DNA from: JBEKTY01 sp049515555 | GTDB taxonomy: Bacteria; Planctomycetota; Planctomycetia; Pirellulales; Thermoguttaceae | Length of the DNA: 41,140 nt | Reading direction: 5' to 3' | NCBI GenBank assembly: GCA_049515555.1 | Contig: JBEKTY010000061.1 | Coordinates: 1 to 41,140 of the forward strand | Shown here: one piece after another, positions 23,659 through 32,382 of the stretch | How the letters are laid out: each line of letters starts with the position of its first letter | How positions within the stretch are numbered: the first letter of the stretch is position 1 | Notes under the pieces: model-generated | Told to the model about the DNA's origin: nothing | Database searches by the model: none | What the model saw: the letters and a program-made list of their open reading frames with translations, nothing else | Program-made: the position numbers and the translations under genes

Positions 23659-24102
23659 TCACTGCTCGCCGAGCTGGTCGTAGAGATAGACGGGTGTGAC
23701 CGGATTGATGCCCGCGCGGGTCAGGCAGGTGATCGCGGCGTCCAGGTCGTCGAAGCTGAACACCAGGACCGCGCTCTGGCCCAGTCGCTCGGTGAAGGCG
23801 TACATGTGGGCCACGTTCAGCCCGGCCTCCGCGATCAGGCGGAGCAGATCGAGCAGACCGCCGGGCTTGTCGGCCACCTCGATCGCCAGCACGTAGCTCA
23901 CGTGAACCTTGTAGCCTGCCGCCTCCAGCAGCTCCCGCGCCTTCTGCCACTCGGCCACCAGCAGGCGGAGCACGCCGATCCGCTCCGAATCGGCCAGCGA
24001 GAGGGTGACGATATTGATCCCGGCGCCGGCCAGCAGCTCGCAGGGAGCGATTAGTGCGCCGGGCTTGTTGTCGAGGATAAGAGAAAGCTGGGCGAGTTTC
24101 AT
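23659..24102 (-). CDS. Tandem ACT-domain protein
   Basis: A 147-residue protein with two ACT domains. The first (~1-66) begins MKLAQLSLILDNKPGALIAP with the turn GAGINIVTLSLAD. The second (~70-140) begins YVLAIEVADKPGGLLDLL with AEAGLNVAHMYAF. ACT domains bind amino acids or related small acids. Stand-alone double-ACT proteins of this size are often encoded beside phenylacetate- or benzoate-CoA ligases, and a benzoate-CoA ligase relative lies about 5 kb away. AGGAG stands 7 bases before the ATG. It follows the restriction-modification gene by 19 bases on the same strand, so the two may share a transcript despite unrelated roles. Confidence 0.9.
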   Translation of the reverse strand: MKLAQLSLILDNKPGALIAPCELLAGAGINIVTLSLADSERIGVLRLLVAEWQKARELLEAAGYKVHVSYVLAIEVADKPGGLLDLLRLIAEAGLNVAHMYAFTERLGQSAVLVFSFDDLDAAITCLTRAGINPVTPVYLYDQLGEQ

Positions 24103-24121
24103 GTTAGGGCTCCTGTCGGGT

Positions 24122-27100
24122 TCACTTGTCCGCCTGTTCGGCAAGCCGATCGTAGGCCGCGAGGATGCCGGTGGCGCTCGGGAAGAGCTCGCCGGAATCG
24201 TCGTCGCGATCAAGGCTGCTGAAGGTGCTGAGAACATATTCCACGTCGTTGCGGTCGATAGCGTAGAGGAGGAAGAAGGCGGCGTCGAGTTCCTCCGTTA
24301 GTTCCGCCCGCTCGCGCGGGTTCCACTTGTGGACCGGTGGATCGAAGCCCGCCGCTTCGCCCAGCGGTCGCAGATCGTCGGCCGTGCAACTGAGCTTCAA
24401 CACCCGGTCGGAAATCCATTTCTCCAACGTATGCCGCTTGTTCCACGGGCAACGCTCGGCGTAACGATCGGGCGAAAACGTTGGAAACTGCTCCACGAGG
24501 AAGAAGTTAAGCGTCACCCCGCCGATCTTCTGACGCGCCACATAATCCAATACGTGCGAGTTCAGGTTTGCCAACAGGCAAAGCCGGAGGCGATGATTGG
24601 CGTCTGCCACAACAAGGGGGAAATGGTTTGTCACCGCCGACCATGGTATCGCCGCCGCAATCATTGTCCGCTGATTCGTCGGGCTGGTAATATCCTTGAA
24701 TCCAAGGAACCCCTCCGGAATTTGCCGCCCCAACACGCCGATAACCGCTCCTTCTTCCACCCACCATCGCGGTTGCACGACGAACTCCGGATTCTGGTGG
24801 GACACGAGGCTGCTCGGCTCGGTCTGGCCCTGGCGCATCCAGTTCTCCTTCTCGATCACCACGCCGGCGGCGCGGTGGTCGTAGGCCTGAACCATCTTCG
24901 CCTCATACAGCGGCAGGAAGACCTGTTTACCCTTCTTCCAGCGGTTGCCATCCTGCTTGGCCCCCAGTTTCACTAGATCCTGGCGGGTGCGGAATAGCTC
25001 CGCGTCGTTGGTCTGATCGAACATCCTCACGAACTTGACGCCCCACGGATTGCCTCCCTCGGTGCGGTTCCTGTCGATCAACACGGGCACGCGGCGGTAA
25101 ATGGCCTTGGTCAGCTCGGCGTCGCGGCGCGAGCGAAACACCGGGCAGGTGCGCGTATTGGGGTTCACCAGGGCCATGTCCTTGCCCGAGAGCGATATGT
25201 GTCGTTTGCTGTCTTCCAGTTCCTCCATGCCGTGCAAGAAAAAGGCGAAATCGGCCGCCGGCGTCTTTGCCTCTTTGCCCCCGAACACTAGCACGCTGAA
25301 CTTGAACGAACGATGCACGTCCGGGAAGAATGGCGCCTTGTTCTCAAAGTCATAGAGTCGAATGAGCGATTCCGACTCCATCAGTTGGTTGAAGAACTCG
25401 CGGGTAGTGTGGTCGGTGGCGATGCCCGAGGGAACCAACAACCCGACGCGGCCATGCGGGGCCACGATCCGGTGGGCCAGCTCCGCAAAGACCATGTACG
25501 TATTGACGTCGCCCTTGGCAGTGAGGGGGAAATTGCCCGCCGTGCGCACGTGGGCCAACGTGCGCTCGGCGAGGTCTCCCGCCTCGACGTAAGCGGTATA
25601 GAGTTGCGGATTGGCCGTCTTGAGCCGCTCGATGAGCTTGCGGCGGTCAGCCGCCTTGACTGCGCCTGCGATCCGGGGCGCGGAGAAGGCGAAGAACTCC
25701 CGCTCCTGCAACTTCATTCGTTCCCACGGGGGATTACCGATCACGCAATCGAAGCCCGGGTTGTCGGGCCGCGAAAAGACCTCGGGGAACTGCGTCTCCC
25801 ATTGCATCGCCTTGTCGTGTACCGCCGGGTCGGTGACGAGGCTGTTCCTCCAGACCACGTTCTTGGAAAGATCGGCCAGCCGTTTGCCGCGCTGGGCGGA
25901 CCGCAGCCACAGGGCAAGTTGCGTGATTTCGACCGCCTGTTGCGATACGTCCACCCCATAGAGGTTGTCGGCTAGGATCATGTTGGGGATGTCATCGGCC
26001 AGGTCGTCGGCATGCGGGCCGTCGTGCAACACCAAATGGTCCACCACCTCGGTGCAGGCGTCTTCCAAGGCGTCGTAAGCGGCGATGAGAAACGCGCCGC
26101 TGCCGCAGGCCGGGTCGCAGACTTTGATCTTGCGGAGCGCCGCCAGGCACGCCCGCCAATAGGCCGCCACCTTGGCCGACGGCTTTTCCGCCAGGGTCTG
26201 CTCGCGCGTGAGACCATGGACTGCCAGCAATGCCCGGAACCGCTCGCGGATTACCGCCTTGACGGTCTCGTGGACGATCAGCCTGGTGAACTCCGGCGGC
26301 GTGTAGTAGATGCCGAACCGCTTGCGCTCGGCCGATTTGGGCATGGCGACCGGACCGGCGTCGTCCGGCCGCTGGCCCACCAGGGCAAACAATCCGCCGA
26401 TGCGCAGGCGCTCGATCTCGGCCACCGATTTCTCGAACAAGTGGCCCAGCACTTCGACGTTCACTTCGTCGCGGAAGTCGTAATCGCCGACCCGCTTGAA
26501 GAACTCGGTCCAGTCGTCTTCGAGCTGCAAGTTGTCGACCAGCGGGTCTTCCTTGAACAGCCCCCCGTTGAAGCCGGTTTCCAGATAGGGCATGTTCCGA
26601 TGCCCTTGGTCCATCGCCCGGAAGAGTTCCAGGAAGTTGCCCCAACGAGGATTGGTGGCCTTGGCGAACGGCGGCACCGTGCGATACGTCTCGCAGATCG
26701 TCTTCTCGCGCAGCAGGTCGCGGTCCTCGCAGAAGGCGATGAAGATTATGCGGTCGAGAATCCGCTGCGCGATGTAGATCGCCGTTTCCAGATTGTATCC
26801 CTGTTTGTAAATCAGATGTTCGAGGAGCCGCCGCCGCTCGTTGTTGTAATCCTCGTAAAGCTCGTCGCCGACCTCGCGTTGGCGGTTCTCGGTGCGCGCG
26901 AGCAGGTCCGGTGCCCGCAGCGGCCGGCCCCCCCAGGGGCGCACCAGGCCGCCGCGCTCGAAGATGCAGTAGAACTCGGCGAAGCGCTTCTCGCCGCGGA
27001 GTTCCTGGAGCGTGAATTCTTCGTAAGCCTGCGAGCCTTTGCTCTTGTGATACAAACGGAACGTGACGAAATTGCTCACGATTCCCCAAGGGCAATCGGG

Positions 27101-27592
27101 CAAGGCGTTGAGGTAGTCCCAGCATTGCTGGACCGCGGTTCGGCCGCTGAAGCGGTCGCGGTCGAGGTTGACGCCGGAGTCCTTCAACTCCATCACCACC
27201 AAGGGTGAAAGCGCCGCACCATAACGGAAGTTGCCCAGCGCCGCATCCGCCGTGCCCACGCCGGGGACGGAAAACTTGACTTCGAGCTGATAGTCTTCCG
27301 GGTTTTCGGGGTGCGAGCGGTACCCCAGCGCGTCGCCGAAAACCTTCTCCAGGAAACCGTTGTCCAGCGCGGTTTCCTTCTTGACGAGATATCCCTTCTC
27401 CTCGAGGTCCGCCCAATGTCGCAAGATGCCGTGCGCCTCCTCACGGCTTTTCGTGCGATAGAGGACCTTGTCGGCCTCATCGGCCAGGAATCGGCGCAAG
27501 AAAAGCCCCGACCGCCGACGGCCCCGCGATCGCGCGAACAAGTCGTTGGCGACGGACCCCTTGCCGCCCACCGGCTCTCGCTTCTTTCCCAT
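24122..27592 (-). CDS. Single-chain restriction-modification enzyme (Eco57I/type IIG-like)
   Basis: A 1156-residue protein. The start is MGKKREPVGG; a TTG 13 codons upstream is unlikely. An N-terminal nuclease-like region has Asp116 in GTADAALG and VVMELKD (~132-138), fitting a PD-(D/E)xK core. A helical connector follows. The N6-adenine methyltransferase has motif I VCDPACGSGAFLI (~489-501), GVDVSQQAVEITQLALWLR, and motif IV IGNPPWE (~615-621). The C-terminal third is a target-recognition region. One chain would thus methylate and cleave DNA, with specificity set by the C-terminus. BREX PglX proteins share the methyltransferase part, but the ELK nuclease motif favours type IIG. No partner subunit is adjacent. 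Confidence 0.9.
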   Translation of the reverse strand: MGKKREPVGGKGSVANDLFARSRGRRRSGLFLRRFLADEADKVLYRTKSREEAHGILRHWADLEEKGYLVKKETALDNGFLEKVFGDALGYRSHPENPEDYQLEVKFSVPGVGTADAALGNFRYGAALSPLVVMELKDSGVNLDRDRFSGRTAVQQCWDYLNALPDCPWGIVSNFVTFRLYHKSKGSQAYEEFTLQELRGEKRFAEFYCIFERGGLVRPWGGRPLRAPDLLARTENRQREVGDELYEDYNNERRRLLEHLIYKQGYNLETAIYIAQRILDRIIFIAFCEDRDLLREKTICETYRTVPPFAKATNPRWGNFLELFRAMDQGHRNMPYLETGFNGGLFKEDPLVDNLQLEDDWTEFFKRVGDYDFRDEVNVEVLGHLFEKSVAEIERLRIGGLFALVGQRPDDAGPVAMPKSAERKRFGIYYTPPEFTRLIVHETVKAVIRERFRALLAVHGLTREQTLAEKPSAKVAAYWRACLAALRKIKVCDPACGSGAFLIAAYDALEDACTEVVDHLVLHDGPHADDLADDIPNMILADNLYGVDVSQQAVEITQLALWLRSAQRGKRLADLSKNVVWRNSLVTDPAVHDKAMQWETQFPEVFSRPDNPGFDCVIGNPPWERMKLQEREFFAFSAPRIAGAVKAADRRKLIERLKTANPQLYTAYVEAGDLAERTLAHVRTAGNFPLTAKGDVNTYMVFAELAHRIVAPHGRVGLLVPSGIATDHTTREFFNQLMESESLIRLYDFENKAPFFPDVHRSFKFSVLVFGGKEAKTPAADFAFFLHGMEELEDSKRHISLSGKDMALVNPNTRTCPVFRSRRDAELTKAIYRRVPVLIDRNRTEGGNPWGVKFVRMFDQTNDAELFRTRQDLVKLGAKQDGNRWKKGKQVFLPLYEAKMVQAYDHRAAGVVIEKENWMRQGQTEPSSLVSHQNPEFVVQPRWWVEEGAVIGVLGRQIPEGFLGFKDITSPTNQRTMIAAAIPWSAVTNHFPLVVADANHRLRLCLLANLNSHVLDYVARQKIGGVTLNFFLVEQFPTFSPDRYAERCPWNKRHTLEKWISDRVLKLSCTADDLRPLGEAAGFDPPVHKWNPRERAELTEELDAAFFLLYAIDRNDVEYVLSTFSSLDRDDDSGELFPSATGILAAYDRLAEQADK

Positions 27593-27639
27593 GGCCTGAA
27601 CGTCCTGTAAGCAGGCCCGCACGCATTCCAATCAGGTTT

Positions 27640-27721
27640 CTTGTACTGCGAGCGGCCAGAAATGATCCGACGTCTCCCCTATTGTTACGGTTCGCGCCGT
27701 CTCAAACCGTGCGAAGTAAAG
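27640..27721. repeat. ~82-bp dispersed palindromic element, copy C
   Basis: Read on the reverse strand it matches copies A and B: ctttacttcgcacggtttg, cgcgaaccgtaacaatagg and atcatttctggccgctcgc in the same order. Confidence 0.8.
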
Positions 27722-27880
27722 TGTACCGAGGCCCTCGGGCCCTGTCACCCCCCACCCCTGGACGAAGAATGCGTTGTTTTGGCCGTCGGCCATTCCATGG
27801 GTTGCTCGAATACTGCCTGGCCCGGTACACTGGAGGGTTGAGATCTTTCCACTCTGACAAGCCCCCATCCCCAGAGCGGG

Positions 27881-27952
27881 AAAAGGGGACAGGCACCTTT
27901 TGTGCGAAGCACCCGAAGGGCCGTTGGCGGCAAGAGGTGCCTGTCCCCTTTT
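27881..27952. repeat. 72-bp palindrome, GGGGACAGGCACCT family
   Basis: aaaaggggacaggcacct and aggtgcctgtcccctttt are perfect 18-bp inverted arms; an inner tgtgcgaagcac hairpin is included. It ends 13 bases before the KAS III-like ATG and takes the usual place of its leader. Confidence 0.9.
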
Positions 27953-27965
27953 CCCCCCAATCCCC

Positions 27966-28967
27966 ATGCCATCCTCTTGCATTCTCGGCACCGGCCGCTA
28001 CCTGCCGCCGCGGGTGGTGACGAATTTCGATCTGGCGCAGATAATGGAAACCAGCGACGAGTTCATCGTCGAGCGGACCGGCCTGCGGCGGCGGCGGTAT
28101 GCGCCGCCCGACATGGCGGCCTCCGACCTGGCCCTGCCCGCCTGCCGCGACGCCGTGGCCGATGCCGGCCTGAGCATGGACCAGATCGACATGGTGATCA
28201 TGAACACGATCACCCCCGATCATGCCGATCCCGGCTGCGCCTGCTTCCTGCAAGCCAAGCTGGGGCTGAGCGGCATTCCCGTTTTCGACATCAAGCAGCA
28301 ATGCGCCGGCTTGATCTACGGGCTGTCGCTGGCCGATCATTTCATTCGCGCCGGCACCTGCCGCCACGTGCTGATCGCCTGCAGCGAGGTGCTCTCGACG
28401 CGGATCGACGGCTCGAACGAGGGCCGGAACATCGCGGTCCTGTTGGGCGACGGGGCGGGGGCGGTGGTGGTCGGCCCCTCGCCCGACGGCCGGCGGGGCA
28501 TCCTCTCCTGCATTCTCCACGCCGACGGCCGCTACGCCAAGGCCCTGTATACCGAAGCCCCCGGCAGCGCCCTGGGACGCAAGCAGCACGTAACCGAGGA
28601 GGACGTGCGGGCCTGCCGCGTCCACTTCCGCATGGACGGCAAGACCGTCTTCCACAACGGCGTCGAGAAAATGTCCGAGGCGGTGCTGGAGTGCCTCCGC
28701 GCCAACGGGCTGACGCTGGACGACCTCGACGCCCTGGTGCCGCACCAGGCCAACCTCCGCATGCTCGAGGCCATCGTCAAGCGCCTGGGAATCCCGCCCC
28801 AAAAGGTGTTCGTAAACGTCGAGGAGTACGGCAACATCGCCTCGGCCTCGCTGCCCATCGCGCTGGACGAATCGCGGCACAGCGGACTGGTCCGCCCCGA
28901 CAGCCGGGCGCTGTTGGTGGCTTTCGGGGCGGGCTTCGTGTGGGGCTCAGCCCTGATCCGTGCGTAG
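27966..28967 (+). CDS. 3-oxoacyl-ACP synthase III-like (FabH-like) enzyme
   Basis: A 333-residue thiolase-fold condensing enzyme. The triad is visible: Cys113 in KQQCAGLIYG, His at ~259 in VPHQANLRM and Asn at ~290 in EYGNIASAS. GDGAGAVVVG and the ending AFGAGFVWGSALI also match FabH. FabH proteins condense an acyl-CoA with malonyl-ACP; relatives serve in other acyl transfers. The place between an acyl-CoA cluster and an aromatic acid CoA ligase allows either a lipid or a degradation role. No Shine-Dalgarno is seen because a palindrome occupies the leader. The last 22 bases recur 150 bp downstream. Confidence 0.9.
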   Translation: MPSSCILGTGRYLPPRVVTNFDLAQIMETSDEFIVERTGLRRRRYAPPDMAASDLALPACRDAVADAGLSMDQIDMVIMNTITPDHADPGCACFLQAKLGLSGIPVFDIKQQCAGLIYGLSLADHFIRAGTCRHVLIACSEVLSTRIDGSNEGRNIAVLLGDGAGAVVVGPSPDGRRGILSCILHADGRYAKALYTEAPGSALGRKQHVTEEDVRACRVHFRMDGKTVFHNGVEKMSEAVLECLRANGLTLDDLDALVPHQANLRMLEAIVKRLGIPPQKVFVNVEEYGNIASASLPIALDESRHSGLVRPDSRALLVAFGAGFVWGSALIRA

Positions 28968-29117
28968 GAAGTTGTCAGCGATCAGCGGTCAGCTTTCAGC
29001 AAGTGGTACCATGGCCACACTTGTGTGGCCATGCGGCGTTCTTCAGGGGTTCTGCATGCCCACGGCGAGCGTGGGCACGGCACCCAAGCCGAACACTCAG
29101 CCCTGATCCGTGCGTAG
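28946..29117. repeat. 22-bp direct repeats bracketing a palindromic insert
   Basis: ctcagccctgatccgtgcgtag is exact at 28946-28967 (end of the KAS III-like gene) and at 29096-29117 (end of the convergent CoA ligase gene). The 128 bp between contain the hairpins catggccacac/gtgtggccatg (29010-29033) and tgcccacg/cgtgggca (29057-29077). Confidence 0.92.
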
Positions 29118-30683
29118 CAGGCCGTCCTGCGCCGCCCGGTGGCGAAGCTCGAAGCGCTTGATCTTGCCCGTGGCCGTCTTGGGCAGGCTCTCGACGAACA
29201 CCACGGCGCGGGGGTACTTGTGCGGCGCGGCGTTCCGCTTCACGAACTGCTGCAGCTCGCAGGCCAGCTCCGGCGACGGCGTCCGGCCGGCCTTGAGCAC
29301 CACGAAGGCCACGGGCTTGATCAACCCCTGGTTGTTGGCGGCCCCGGCCACGCCGCTCTCCAACACGGCCGGATGCTCCTGGAGCACCGCTTCCACCTCG
29401 CAGGGCCACACCGCCTGGCCGTTCACCTTGAGCATGTCGTTGCTGCGGCCCGAGTACCAGAAGTAACCGTCGTAATCGAGCATGAACTTGTCGTACGTAT
29501 CGATCCACTCGCCGCGGAAAGTCTGCTTGGTGGCCTCGTGCTGGTTCCAGTAGCCGGCGGCGATGCTGTCGCCCTTGATGAGCAGGGTTCCGACTTCGCC
29601 GGTGGGCAGATCGCGGCCGTCGTCGTCGACGATGCGGGCCTCGTAGCCCGGCACGACCTCGCCCGTGCTGCCGGCCCTGGCCCGACCCGGCCGATTGGAA
29701 ATAAAGATGTGCAGGATCTCCGTCGAGCCGATGCCGTCCAGGATCTCCACCCCAAAGCGCTCGCGCCAGCTCAGGAACAGGTGCCGGGGCAAGGTCTCGC
29801 CCGCCGAAACGCACATCCGCACCTCGTGCAGGCTGCTGCGGCCGGTCTTCTCCGCCTCTTGCAGCAAGGCCGCGTAACTGGTGGGCACGCCGTAGAATAC
29901 CGTGGGCCGATGTTCGTCGATGGTCTGGAAGACCTGCTCAGGCGTGGGCCGCTCGGGCAAGAGCACCGTGGTGCCGCCCGTTCGCAACGGAAAATACAGC
30001 CCGTTGCCCAATCCGTAGGCGAAGAACAGCTTGGCCACCGAGAACGACACGTCGGACTCCACGAGGCCGATCGTCTGGCGGGCATAGCGGTCGGCGGCCA
30101 CGATCATGTCGTGCTGCAGGTGGATCGCGCCCTTGGGGAAGCCCGTGGTTCCCGAGCTGTACAGCCAGAAGGCCATGTCGTCCTTGCTGGTGTCTACCGC
30201 CGCGAGCGTGGCCGAGGCCCGCGCCATCGAGTCGTCGAAGGACAAATGCCGGCCCGCCTCGCCGCCCACCAGGATGACGTGCGTCAGGTACCGCAGCCGG
30301 TCGCCAAGGGCGGCGATCCGTTCCCACAGGGCGGCATGCACGACCAGCACCCGGGCCCGGCTGTCGTTGAGCAGGTACTCGTAGTCCTTGCCGCTGAGCA
30401 TGGTGTTCAGCGGCACGGCCACCGCGCCGATCTTGATGGCGCCGAAGAAGACATAGACCCACGGGGGGCTGTCGGGCAGGAGCAGCGCCACCCGCTCCTC
30501 CATCCGCACGCCCAACTCCTTCAGCACGTTGCCGAAGCGATTGACCGCCTCGGACAACTGGGCATAGGTCACGGTCTGCCGGCCGCAGAGGATGGCCGCC
30601 TTCCCCCCCCGCCCTTGGGCCAGGTGCTCGTCGACGAGCTCTGTCGCGGCATTTAGATGTTCGGGAAGGTCCGTGCTCGACAT
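29097..30683 (-). CDS. Benzoate-CoA ligase-like acyl-CoA synthetase
   Basis: A 528-residue member of the ANL superfamily, nearest to benzoate-CoA ligases. It activates an aromatic acid to its CoA thioester through an acyl-adenylate. Motifs: phosphate loop YSSGTTGFPKGAIH, the GIGSTEILHIFISNRPG block typical of the benzoate ligase group, the hinge region GYFWYSGRSNDMLKVNG, and the catalytic Lys in PKTATGKIKRFELR. The start at MSSTDLPEHL has AGGAG 8 bases upstream. It is convergent with the KAS III-like gene, and the last codons (LRTDQG-stop) lie in the 22-bp duplicate. Substrate could be benzoate or a related aryl or cyclohexene acid. Confidence 0.9.
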   Translation of the reverse strand: MSSTDLPEHLNAATELVDEHLAQGRGGKAAILCGRQTVTYAQLSEAVNRFGNVLKELGVRMEERVALLLPDSPPWVYVFFGAIKIGAVAVPLNTMLSGKDYEYLLNDSRARVLVVHAALWERIAALGDRLRYLTHVILVGGEAGRHLSFDDSMARASATLAAVDTSKDDMAFWLYSSGTTGFPKGAIHLQHDMIVAADRYARQTIGLVESDVSFSVAKLFFAYGLGNGLYFPLRTGGTTVLLPERPTPEQVFQTIDEHRPTVFYGVPTSYAALLQEAEKTGRSSLHEVRMCVSAGETLPRHLFLSWRERFGVEILDGIGSTEILHIFISNRPGRARAGSTGEVVPGYEARIVDDDGRDLPTGEVGTLLIKGDSIAAGYWNQHEATKQTFRGEWIDTYDKFMLDYDGYFWYSGRSNDMLKVNGQAVWPCEVEAVLQEHPAVLESGVAGAANNQGLIKPVAFVVLKAGRTPSPELACELQQFVKRNAAPHKYPRAVVFVESLPKTATGKIKRFELRHRAAQDGLLRTDQG

Positions 30684-30840
30684 GGGCCGACTCCTGCGCC
30701 GCGGCTGATCCTGGACCGCCGGCAGACTTACCCACCAAGATACCTTCCGCGGCCGCAATGTTCAACCGAGCGGGAAAGACGGAAGGATGGGGAAGGATGA
30801 AGGAGGAAGGATGAAGGCGGAAAGGGGGAAGGCCGACAGG

Positions 30841-30915
30841 GGAACACTAATTCACGCTGATAACCGCTGATTCGGTTGGGCCCGATTGGCGCAGATTAGC
30901 GTAAATCAGTGTTCC
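30841..30915. repeat. 75-bp palindrome ggaacactaattcacgctgat
   Basis: ggaacactaattcacgctgat at the left pairs with attagcgtaaatcagtgttcc at the right with few mismatches; gctgat/attgg-rich centre. Confidence 0.8.
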
Positions 30916-31084
30916 ATCCCCACCTTTCATTCCTCCGCCCTCGTCCCTCTTCACTAGTGGCTAGTGGCGAGAAGAAAGGGCCACTCGCCACTCACCCCTC
31001 GCCCCTCGCCCTTTGGGAGATGGGCCTAATGGCACGAGATTGAGGCGTAGGCTGTCCGGATTTCAGCACTTATCTCGCCAAGTC

Positions 31085-31262
31085 AACCGCGAAGCGGTTC
31101 AACTCCGTAGCCCAGGTTTGAAATATGTCCTTTGCAACCCCGTAGGGGTTGGACGATCCCGCGTGGAACCCTTACAGGGTTCAATGGGCTACCACAACTC
31201 CCACCCAGGGTAGCCGCTGCGCGGCAACCCTGGGCTATGTCATGGAACCGCTTTGCGGTTCG
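31085..31262. repeat. Array of short hairpins
   Basis: Successive small palindromes are aaccgcgaagcggtt, aaccccgtaggggtt, aacccttacagggtt, ccagggtagccgctgcgcggcaaccctgg and aaccgctttgcggtt, spaced by 20-60 bases. The first and last are variants of the same hairpin. Confidence 0.82.
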
Positions 31263-31515
31263 ACGGATGGACCGTTACCGGAACAAGCATGGCCAATGCA
31301 CGTCAGATCATTCTTCATCGCTCCTTCGCCTGCCTGGGAATGTCTCCTTCCGCCCAGGAAACTTGTCTGTTTCGGTTCTCCGCAATACATGTTCCTTGCC
31401 GACCGGCTCTCTTGCAGGTTCTGCACCAGCGGGACTAGAATCGAGATACCGTGAGGGGGAGCGGTCGCTCCCCGGCCGCGCGGCATCGTGGATCTCCAAA
31501 GCCGGGAGAGGGACC

Positions 31516-32259
31516 ATGACCCGAAAACGCCGCTGCATCAGACCCAACCGTCTCTGCCTCTTTCTGCTCGCGGTGGTGCTGCTTCTGGTCGGAGCGGCCC
31601 TGCTGTTGCCGTCCGTGCAGCCGGCCGACAGGCCGCGCCCCCGCCACACCTCTATGAACGACCTGAAAAATATCTCGCTGGCGATCCTGCCTTACGAAAC
31701 CGCGAAGGGGGCCTTCCCGCCGGCCTATATCGCCGATAAGAAGACCGGCAAACCGCTCTTGAGTTGGCGGGTGGCCATCCTGCCCTATCTCGAGCGACCG
31801 GATCTGTTCAAGCAGTTCCATCTCGACGAGCCTTGGGACAGCGAGCACAACAAGGCGCTCATTCCACGGATGCCGCGGGTCTACCGCAGCTCAGCCAGCC
31901 GGGCGGCCCCCAATATGACCAATTACCTGACCTTCCGCGACAAGGACAGCGTTTTTCCCGGCACGGAAAGGATCAGCTACGACGACATTACAGATGGAGC
32001 GGACCACACGATCATGGTGGTCGAGGCCAGCGATGCGCGGGCCGTGGTGTGGACGAAGCCCGACGATCTTGAGTACGACCCCGATCACCCGCTGGACGGG
32101 CTCATGGTCCATCGTTCCGGCCTGCTGGGCCTTCGGCCCGGGATCATCCTGGCGGTCTTCTGCGACGGCAGTGTGCGCGCCATTTCCGAGAGCATCGACC
32201 CGGAGGTCATGCGCCGGTTGGTCAACCGGCACGACGGCAAGCCGCTGCCGGAGTTCTGA
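31516..32259 (+). CDS. DUF1559-family protein with N-terminal membrane anchor
   Basis: A 247-residue protein whose start is fixed by the GGGAGAGGGACC stretch just before ATG 31516. The N-terminus is basic (MTRKRRCIRPNR), followed by one hydrophobic helix (LCLFLLAVVLLLVGAALLLP). The DUF1559 hallmark follows: MNDLKNISLAILPYETAKG, FPPAYI, LSWRVAILPYLERPDLFKQF and DEPWDSEHN, then TNYLTFRDKDSVFPG and the late GIILAVFCDGSVR. Most planctomycete DUF1559 proteins start with a prepilin-like cleavage motif (FTLVELL type). Here that motif is absent and only the helix remains, so the anchor probably stays. The exact function of the family is unknown; an exported or surface role is generally assumed. Confidence 0.88.
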   Translation: MTRKRRCIRPNRLCLFLLAVVLLLVGAALLLPSVQPADRPRPRHTSMNDLKNISLAILPYETAKGAFPPAYIADKKTGKPLLSWRVAILPYLERPDLFKQFHLDEPWDSEHNKALIPRMPRVYRSSASRAAPNMTNYLTFRDKDSVFPGTERISYDDITDGADHTIMVVEASDARAVVWTKPDDLEYDPDHPLDGLMVHRSGLLGLRPGIILAVFCDGSVRAISESIDPEVMRRLVNRHDGKPLPEF

Positions 32260-32382
32260 TGCCCCGCGGACGCCGCCCAACGGCGTCCCGCGCGGGCACG
32301 CCATGCCGGGCCACCCGACGGTTCGTTGACATGCTGCCCCGTGCGGGGTATCCTAGGCTACGAACGGTCAGGAATGGTCCGC

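Larger units (their letters stand above)
27593..27965. other. Divergent promoter region occupied by two repeats
   Basis: The region lies between the restriction-modification gene (minus) and the KAS III-like gene (plus). It is almost filled by the 82-bp element copy C and the aggtgcctgtcccc palindrome. Promoters for both genes must lie inside or between these repeats. No separate gene is visible. Confidence 0.6.
30684..31515. other. Gene-free region with several hairpin repeats
   Basis: From left to right: purine-rich low complexity (~30775-30830), the palindrome at 30841-30915, a ctagtggctagtggcgag / ctcgccactc pair (~30953-30993), and the hairpin array at 31085-31262. The remaining bases to 31515 contain only the leader of the DUF1559 gene. 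Long open frames here overlap the repeats and look spurious. Confidence 0.55.

Noticed and set aside
24122..27592. BREX PglX
   Set aside because: The methyltransferase part is similar, but an N-terminal PD-(D/E)xK-like ELK motif is present and no intact BREX gene adjoins; type IIG is the better reading.
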